Shown: positions 58,302 through 64,000 of the stretch, one piece after another | Numbering within the stretch: position 1 is the first letter of the stretch | How the letters are laid out: each line of letters opens with the position of its first letter | NCBI RefSeq assembly: GCF_024349685.1 | Contig: NZ_AP025944.1 | Coordinates: forward strand, 2,052,001-2,116,000 | Source: Pseudomonas sp. LRP2-20 | GTDB taxonomy: Bacteria; Pseudomonadota; Gammaproteobacteria; Pseudomonadales; Pseudomonadaceae | Length of the DNA: 64,000 bases | Direction of reading: 5' to 3' | Made by a program: the position numbers and the translations under genes | The notes under the pieces: model-generated | What the model was told of the DNA's origin: nothing | The model's database searches: none | The model's input: the letters and a program-made list of their open reading frames with translations, nothing else

Positions 58302-60683
58302 ATGAAATTCAGTGAACAGTGGCTGCGCGGTTGGGTAAACCCGCAAGTCTCCCGTGACGAACTGGTCGCCCGCCTGTCCATGGCCGGCCTCGAAGTCGAC
58401 AGCGTTACCCCCGCTGCCGGCCAGTTCAGCGGCATCGTCGTGGGCGAGATCCTCGCCACCGAACAACACCCGGACGCCGACAAGCTGCGCGTGTGCCAGG
58501 TGAGCAACGGCCAGGAAACCTTCCAGGTCGTGTGCGGCGCGCCTAACGCCCGCCCAGGCATCAAGATCCCGTTCGCCATGATCGGCGCCGAACTGCCAGG
58601 CGACTTCAAGATCAAGAAGGCCAAGCTGCGCGGCGTCGAGTCGTTCGGCATGCTCTGCTCGGCCGCCGAACTGCAGATCAGCGAAGAAAACGACGGCCTG
58701 CTGGAACTGGCTGCCGACGCCCCGGTTGGCGAAGACATCCGCCAGTACCTGAGCCTGGACGACGCCAGCATCGAGATCGGCCTGACCCCGAACCGCGGTG
58801 ACTGCCTGTCCATCGCCGGCCTGGCCCGCGACGTCAGCGCCCTGTACGACGTGCCGGTCACCCGCCCGGTGGTGCCAGCCGTTGCCCCGGCCCATGATGA
58901 AGTGCGCCCGGTCGAAGTCAGCGCCCCGGCGGCCTGCCCACGCTACCTGGGCCGTGTCATCCGCAACGTCGACCTGAGCAAGCCGACCCCGCTGTGGATG
59001 GTCGAGCGCCTGCGCCGCAGCGACGTGCGCAGCATCGACGCCGCCGTCGACATCACCAACTACGTGATGCTCGAACTCGGCCAGCCGATGCACGCCTTCG
59101 ACCTCGCCGAAATCAACGGCGGCATCCGCGTGCGCATGGCTGAAGAGGGCGAGAAGCTGGTGCTGCTCGACGGCCAGGAAGTGGCCCTGCGTGCCGACAC
59201 CCTGGTCATCGCCGACCACACCCGCGCCCTGGCCATCGCCGGCGTCATGGGTGGCGAGCACAGCGGTGTGAACACCGAAAAAACCCGCGACCTGTTCCTC
59301 GAAAGCGCCTTCTTCGAGCCGATCTCCGTTGCCGGTAAGGCCCGTTCCTACGGCCTGCACACCGATGCCTCGCACCGCTACGAGCGCGGCGTCGACTCGC
59401 AGCTGGCCCGCGAAGCCATCGAGCGCGCCACCCAGCTGATCCTCGACATCGTCGGCGGCGAAGCCGGCCCGGTGGTCGAAGCCGTCAGCGAGCAGCACCT
59501 GCCGAACGTCGCCCCGGTCACCCTGCGCGCCGAACGCATCACCCAGATGCTCGGCATGGAGATGGACCCGGCCCAGGTCGAGCAGCTGCTCAACAACCTT
59601 GGCCTGGCGACTAAAGCTGAAGGGGCAGGGCAGTGGACCGTCAACGTCCCAAGCCACCGCTTCGACATCAGCCTGGAAGTCGACCTGATCGAAGAGCTGG
59701 CCCGCCTGTACGGTTACAACAACCTGCCAGTGCGCTACCCGCAAGCCCGCCTCGCGCCGCAAGCCCGCCCGGAAACCCGCGGCGAGCTGCCAAACCTGCG
59801 CCGCCTGCTGGTCGCCCGCGGCTACCAGGAAGCCATCACCTACAGCTTCATCGACCCGAAACTGTTCGAGCTGTTCAGCCCAGGCGTCGAGCCGCTGCTG
59901 CTGGCCAACCCGATCTCCAACGACATGGCCGCCATGCGCGCCTCGTTGTGGCCGGGCCTGGTCAAGGCACTGCAGCACAACCTCAACCGCCAGCAAGACC
60001 GCGTGCGCCTGTTCGAAAGCGGCCTGCGCTTCGTCGGCCAGCTCGGTAACCTGCAGCAGCAGCCCATGATCGCCGGCGTCGTCACCGGCAGCCGCCTGCC
60101 AGAAGGCTGGGCGAACGGTCGCGACACCATCGACTTCTTCGACGTCAAGGCCGACGTGGAAGCCTTGCTGGGCTACAGCGGCGCCCTGAGCGACTTCACC
60201 TTCGCCGCCGGCAAGCACCCAGCCCTGCACCCTGGCCAGACCGCCGTGATCCAGCGCGACGGCAAGGACGTCGGCTACCTCGGCGCCCTCCACCCAGAGC
60301 TTGCCAAAGCCCTGGACCTGGACCGCCCGGTGTTCGTCTTCGAGCTGGTGTTGGGTGATGTGGTCGAAGGCCGCCTGCCGAAATTCAGCGAACTCTCCAA
60401 GTTCCCGGAAACCCGTCGCGACCTGGCCTTGATCGCAGGACGTGATGTAGCTTCTAGCTCGGTGCTTGAAGTAATTCGTGACAATGCAGGCGAATGGCTC
60501 ACAGACCTCAGGCTGTTTGATGTCTACCAGGGTAAAGGTATTGATCCTGATAGAAAAAGCCTCGCCGTCGGCTTGACCTGGCAGCATCCATCGCGCACTC
60601 TTAACGACGATGAGGTGAACGCCGCACTGCAAAATATCCTCACCTCGCTCGAACAAAGGTTGAACACCACGTTAAGGAAATAA
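58302..60683 (+). CDS. pheT: phenylalanyl-tRNA synthetase beta subunit
   Basis: A 793-residue subunit: N-terminal tRNA-binding (EMAP-like) domain with [11 protein letters not shown]3/B4 editing domain, and C-terminal FDX-ACB domain. Forms the heterotetramer with PheS. AGGAG lies 6 bases before ATG 58302. The reading frame is intact despite the repeat upstream. Confidence 0.95.
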
Positions 60684-60687
60684 CGGC

Positions 60688-60990
60688 ATGGGTGCTCTGA
60701 CGAAAGCTGAGATGGCCGAAAGGCTGTACGAGGAGCTGGGGCTTAACAAGCGTGAGGCCAAGGAGCTGGTCGAGCTGTTTTTTGAAGAAATTCGGCACGC
60801 ACTTGAAGAGAACGAGCAGGTCAAGTTGTCCGGTTTCGGCAACTTCGACCTTCGCGACAAACGCCAGCGGCCGGGCCGCAACCCCAAGACAGGGGAAGAG
60901 ATCCCGATCACCGCACGGCGCGTCGTCACCTTTCGTCCAGGGCAGAAGTTGAAGGCCCGGGTTGAGGCCTATGCTGGAACCAAGCCATAA
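60688..60990 (+). CDS. ihfA: integration host factor subunit alpha
   Basis: A 100-residue HU-family protein with the DNA-bending arm [12 protein letters not shown]. Bends DNA together with IhfB. It begins 4 bases after the pheT stop. Confidence 0.96.
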
Positions 60991-61327
60991 CGACGAACTG
61001 CCCCCCATACCGGGCAAACGCTACTTCACCATTGGTGAGGTCAGCGAGTTGTGTGCCGTGAAGCCACACGTGCTGCGGTATTGGGAGCAGGAGTTTCCTC
61101 AGCTCAACCCTGTGAAACGGCGGGGGAACCGGCGGTATTATCAGCGGCAGGATGTGCTGATGATTCGCCAGATCCGCGCCCTGCTGTATGACCAGGGGTT
61201 TACCATTGGCGGGGCGCGGTTGCGGCTCTCCAGTGATGAGGTGAAGGATGAATCGAGCCAGTACAAGCAGCTGATTCGGCAGATGATTGTCGAGTTGGAG
61301 GATGTGTTGGTGGTGTTGAAGAAGTAG
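60971..61327 (+). CDS. MerR-family regulator
   Basis: A 118-residue MerR-type protein: [28 protein letters not shown] is the winged helix; a short helical tail ([20 protein letters not shown]) would dimerise. No Cys-based metal site is visible. It overlaps ihfA by 20 bases, a conserved arrangement. Target unknown. Confidence 0.88.
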
Positions 61328-61439
61328 GCTGGTTTCTGATGAGTGGAAAATTTTTTGAGAAAAAGGTTTCATTTATCAGGAGGTTAGGGTACATTCTTCA
61401 ACGTTCTCGGCAAGATTGAGAACATGCTTCAAGCCCAGT

Positions 61440-61516
61440 CGGGGCGTAGCGCAGCCCGGTAGCGCACTTGCATGGGGTGCAAGGGGTCGAGTGTTCGAAT
61501 CACTCCGTCCCGACCA
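61440..61516 (+). tRNA. tRNA-Pro (anticodon GGG)
   Basis: A 77-base cloverleaf: acceptor CGGGGCG/CGTCCCG, anticodon GGG in CTTGC-ATGGGGT-GCAAG, TTCGAAT T-loop and encoded CCA. It marks the boundary between GC-rich core and the AT-rich island. Confidence 0.95.
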
Positions 61517-61528
61517 TTATTGAAACGA

Positions 61529-61561
61529 AAAAGCCCAGTCGGAAACGACTGGGCTTTTTTG
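61529..61561 (+). terminator. terminator after tRNA-Pro
   Basis: AAGCCCAGTCG-GAAA-CGACTGGGCTT stem with T run. Confidence 0.9.
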
Positions 61562-61725
61562 TTATCCCGAAAAATATCCTCCACCACCTCTTAGATTTAG
61601 TCTGCCATTCACCTTGTAGCGATAACGTACGTCTTTACATAAGGTTTGGATCCGTATGTAATGGCATTATGATATGTGCGGCTGTTCTGAAATCTATGCG
61701 CCGCGTATCCATGAATGGAGGCGAC

Positions 61726-62460
61726 ATGGGGTTGGTGCTAGGCGACGAGAAGTCCGACTTGGAGTGGGGGTGCTCATACCACGAAATTGCAGATTCTTTT
61801 GGATATCGAGATATAAGAATCTGCCTCGTCAATGTTCGTAGCTTAAAGGATTTTTCTGAAAAGCTGACGGGTACAGTGCTTGATACGTCGTGGATGATGA
61901 GCCTAGATAAGGGCGTTCGAAGGCAGTATGACTATACAGTCAAAGAAACAGCTGCTCTTCTGGTTGAAGTTTTTGAGCAAACTAGCGCTGAAGGGACTAT
62001 AGGTGCTGAGTTTGGCGAACTAATGGTTTCTATAGGTTCAGCCAGGGCTCTTGAGCAAATTTTTGAACACGTTCGTTTACCGATAGCTGAACTTTGGAAG
62101 CCGCAGGCAAAACAAAACGAGGGTTTTGATTTTCACACGGTTTGCAGATCAAGCTTCATAAACTTCGGTGAGGCAAAATACTCGGGCTCTTCGAATCCTC
62201 ACGGGTTGGCAATTGGGCAGGCTTCAGATTTTATTAAAGTAGAAAAACATTTTCGCGATCGCGCGCACTTAGAGAAACTTGCCTGCCCGATTTCCATCTC
62301 TAATTTGGATGATGATAAATTTGGGGTTGTTGCAGCATTTTCAGTTAACTCTGACAATCCAATGTTGATTTTTAAGAATGCTCTAGAGTCGGCTAAAACA
62401 TTTTTGGGTGATAATAGTGTAAGTGGGTTCTATCTTGTTGGTGTCAAGGAGGACTTGTGA
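61726..62460 (+). CDS. HamA-like nuclease (DUF1837-type, Hachiman-like)
   Basis: A 244-residue protein with a PD-(D/E)xK-like core: E98 in EFGE, D135 in GFDFH and E149-x-K151 in NFGEAK. The order and spacing resemble HamA (DUF1837), the nuclease of Hachiman anti-phage defence that is held in check by HamB. The start at 61726 is chosen because GGAGG (61717-61721) lies 4 bases upstream. Longer starts are poor, and one at 61468 would lie inside tRNA-Pro. It is followed by a helicase gene with a 4-base overlap. Codon use is AT-rich, unlike the rest of the window, suggesting transfer. The call rests on motifs and neighbour, not on a search. Confidence 0.7.
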   Translation: MGLVLGDEKSDLEWGCSYHEIADSFGYRDIRICLVNVRSLKDFSEKLTGTVLDTSWMMSLDKGVRRQYDYTVKETAALLVEVFEQTSAEGTIGAEFGELMVSIGSARALEQIFEHVRLPIAELWKPQAKQNEGFDFHTVCRSSFINFGEAKYSGSSNPHGLAIGQASDFIKVEKHFRDRAHLEKLACPISISNLDDDKFGVVAAFSVNSDNPMLIFKNALESAKTFLGDNSVSGFYLVGVKEDL

Positions 62461-64000
62461 GCAATATACTTGAAATAAAAAATTCTAAGGACCCATATTC
62501 TGGTATTTCGAAGCTGCTTGGGGTTTTACATGAAGAAGGCCCGGTGCGCTCGGAAATGCTAGAGAGCTTAGCGCTCTATAAGGAATTTCATAAGGATGTT
62601 TTCTTAGAATTAGAAGAGTCTATCATATCAGCGATCGGTCTTTTTTATAAAATAAATTCGCCTGCCAATTTATACGCTTTGCTGATGTCATCAGTCGGCG
62701 CGCAGCATAAAAAGGACTTCGGGGAGCTGTTAACTCCTGTGCAAGCAAGCGTAAGGCGTGCAATTGAAGAAAAGCAGTTTGTTTCGATATCTGCACCAAC
62801 ATCGGCAGGGAAGTCATATTCTATTCGGGACTTCATTGCAGAGCAGAGTGGCGATGCAGTTATCGTTGTTCCATCTCGGGCGTTGATCGCAGAGTACATG
62901 AATACAATTAGGGATCGTTTTGCTGGCGATAAGACCGTAATGGTGTCTTCATTTATTGATTCTGTATTCACGAATCGTAACCTAAGGCGCATCTTTATTT
63001 TAACGCCAGAGCGCGCTAGAGAATTGTTTGTATCGGGACCTAAGCTGAGTGTCAATGTGTTCTTTTTTGATGAGGCACAGGTTTCTGAAGAAAAGACGCG
63101 AGGTGTAGATTTCGATGTGCTTGTGCGGCGCGTTGCTAAAGCTTTCCCCAAAGCGAAATTAATATTTGCTCATCCATTTGTTGAAAATCCAGTAGCGCAA
63201 TTCAAAAAGCATAGCATTCCAGTTGAAAAAGGATATGCACGATCTTATTCTCACGGTGCTGTAGGGAAAATAAGTATATTTAGGCATGCAAATCAAAAGG
63301 ATTATTATTTCTCACCGTTTCAGGAGAAGGGTTATTTATTGACTAATGCTTGCGAGTATGAAGGTGGTTTTGAGGGGTTTGCGTTTAATGGACAGCATTC
63401 CATATTAATATTCGTGTCTAAAGCATCTATCTATAATGATAGGTTTTCTGCTGGGTTTGAAAAATATATAAACGAATTTCCTGATATTGTTGATGAGGAG
63501 GCTCTAGAGATAATCAAAGCGGTTGAGCATATGTTGGGGGCTGATGTAAAGGAACATCGCTCTAAGCTAGTAGCTCTACTCAAGAAAGGCGTAGTGATTC
63601 ATCACGGTTCTGTTCCATTGGAGGTTAGATTTTTAGTTGAGAAATTCATCAGGGGAAAGTATGCGAAAATTTGTTTCGCTACGAGTACCTTGGCCCAAGG
63701 AGTTAACATGCCATTTGATATTCTCTGGTTGCAAAATATGAGGATGATTGGCGATGGAAGCGATAAGTCGCTATCATTTAAAAATCTTATTGGGAGAGCT
63801 GGAAGATTGACAGCTTTCAAAAAATATGATTACGGGTATGTCTTTACTGAAAGTCCGAAATTATATGCGGAACGTTTAAATGATACGTATTCCCTTAGTG
63901 AAGTATCTATTCTCGATAAAGAGTATGAAGGTGATGATGCGGAAGTAAAGGAGGTAATAGACTCGATTAAAGACGGCTCGTTTGATGATGACTATAACAT
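62457..64000 (+). CDS. HamB-like SF2 helicase (partial, runs off window)
   Basis: The first 514 codons of a superfamily 2 helicase, open to the window end. Walker A is APTSAGKS (113-120), motif II is DEAQ (205-208) in place of DEAH/DECH, motif V is ATSTLAQGVNMP (408-419) and motif VI is NLIGRAGRL (443-451). These fit Ski2-like helicases, to which HamB belongs. The start is GTG 62457 (GTGA overlap with the nuclease gene), with AAGGAGG 4 bases upstream. In Hachiman, HamB senses DNA damage and releases HamA. The C-terminal part is not in the window. Confidence 0.75.
   Translation, partial: MSNILEIKNSKDPYSGISKLLGVLHEEGPVRSEMLESLALYKEFHKDVFLELEESIISAIGLFYKINSPANLYALLMSSVGAQHKKDFGELLTPVQASVRRAIEEKQFVSISAPTSAGKSYSIRDFIAEQSGDAVIVVPSRALIAEYMNTIRDRFAGDKTVMVSSFIDSVFTNRNLRRIFILTPERARELFVSGPKLSVNVFFFDEAQVSEEKTRGVDFDVLVRRVAKAFPKAKLIFAHPFVENPVAQFKKHSIPVEKGYARSYSHGAVGKISIFRHANQKDYYFSPFQEKGYLLTNACEYEGGFEGFAFNGQHSILIFVSKASIYNDRFSAGFEKYINEFPDIVDEEALEIIKAVEHMLGADVKEHRSKLVALLKKGVVIHHGSVPLEVRFLVEKFIRGKYAKICFATSTLAQGVNMPFDILWLQNMRMIGDGSDKSLSFKNLIGRAGRLTAFKKYDYGYVFTESPKLYAERLNDTYSLSEVSILDKEYEGDDAEVKEVIDSIKDGSFDDDYN

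Noticed and set aside
58266..60656. A 796-codon open frame antisense to pheT
   Set aside because: It covers pheT on the other strand with low-complexity residues (V, G, A, D, H), the usual shadow of a GC-rich gene.
61468..61725. Extended N terminus of the HamA-like gene
   Set aside because: It begins inside tRNA-Pro and crosses that tRNA's terminator, has no ribosome site, and its added residues look non-coding; ATG 61726 has GGAGG.

Overview
The window looks like the chromosome of a Pseudomonas putida-group bacterium. The genes are GC-rich and close-packed. The threonyl-tRNA synthetase to IHF-alpha block, the gene set and the abundant REP repeats (cores such as GCGGGCTTGCCCGCGAA) all fit that group. 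The assignment rests on recognised proteins and repeats, not on a database search.

Layout: 1-9.9 kb holds an autotransporter with a phosphatase-like passenger, an isochorismatase-fold hydrolase, a LysR regulator divergent from a TSUP permease, a MASE1-GGDEF diguanylate cyclase, an SLC13-type transporter and a group of small exported proteins rich in His or Gly. 9.9-14.7 kb carries a short-chain dehydrogenase/phosphotransferase pair, an SCP2 protein, a histidine phosphatase and SohB. 14.9-17.1 kb has tRNA-Cys, a PL7 alginate-lyase-like gene with an unusual leader and a LexA-like box, and tRNA-Leu. 17.3-21 kb holds a histidine kinase/KaiC-like ATPase/response regulator cluster and CsrA. 21.2-24.9 kb carries topoisomerase IB and modABC with a ModE-type box.

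25-44 kb is mostly metabolic: nitronate monooxygenase, tsdBA (thiosulfate/tetrathionate), galU, gorA, ahpC-ahpF, yceH, sstT, nhaR, terC, a PuuB-like oxidase, two tandem tRNA-Val genes and a periplasmic glutaminase-asparaginase. 44.6-51.8 kb is a complete ribose module (rbsBACRKD) under an apparent RbsR operator, followed by an exported nucleoside hydrolase that could supply ribose to it. 53.9-61.3 kb is the conserved translation block thrS-infC-rpmI-rplT-pheS-pheT-ihfA-merR, ending at tRNA-Pro.

Immediately after tRNA-Pro (from about 61.56 kb) the sequence becomes strikingly AT-rich and carries two translationally coupled genes: a PD-(D/E)xK nuclease-like protein and a Ski2-like superfamily 2 helicase that runs off the window. 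This matches the HamA/HamB architecture of Hachiman anti-phage defence and is the best candidate for an accessory, possibly divergent, system. Other signals worth attention are a long inverted repeat between pheS and pheT, a duplicated composite repeat made of a REPIN plus a separate 40-bp motif, and the LexA-like box upstream of the PL7 gene.
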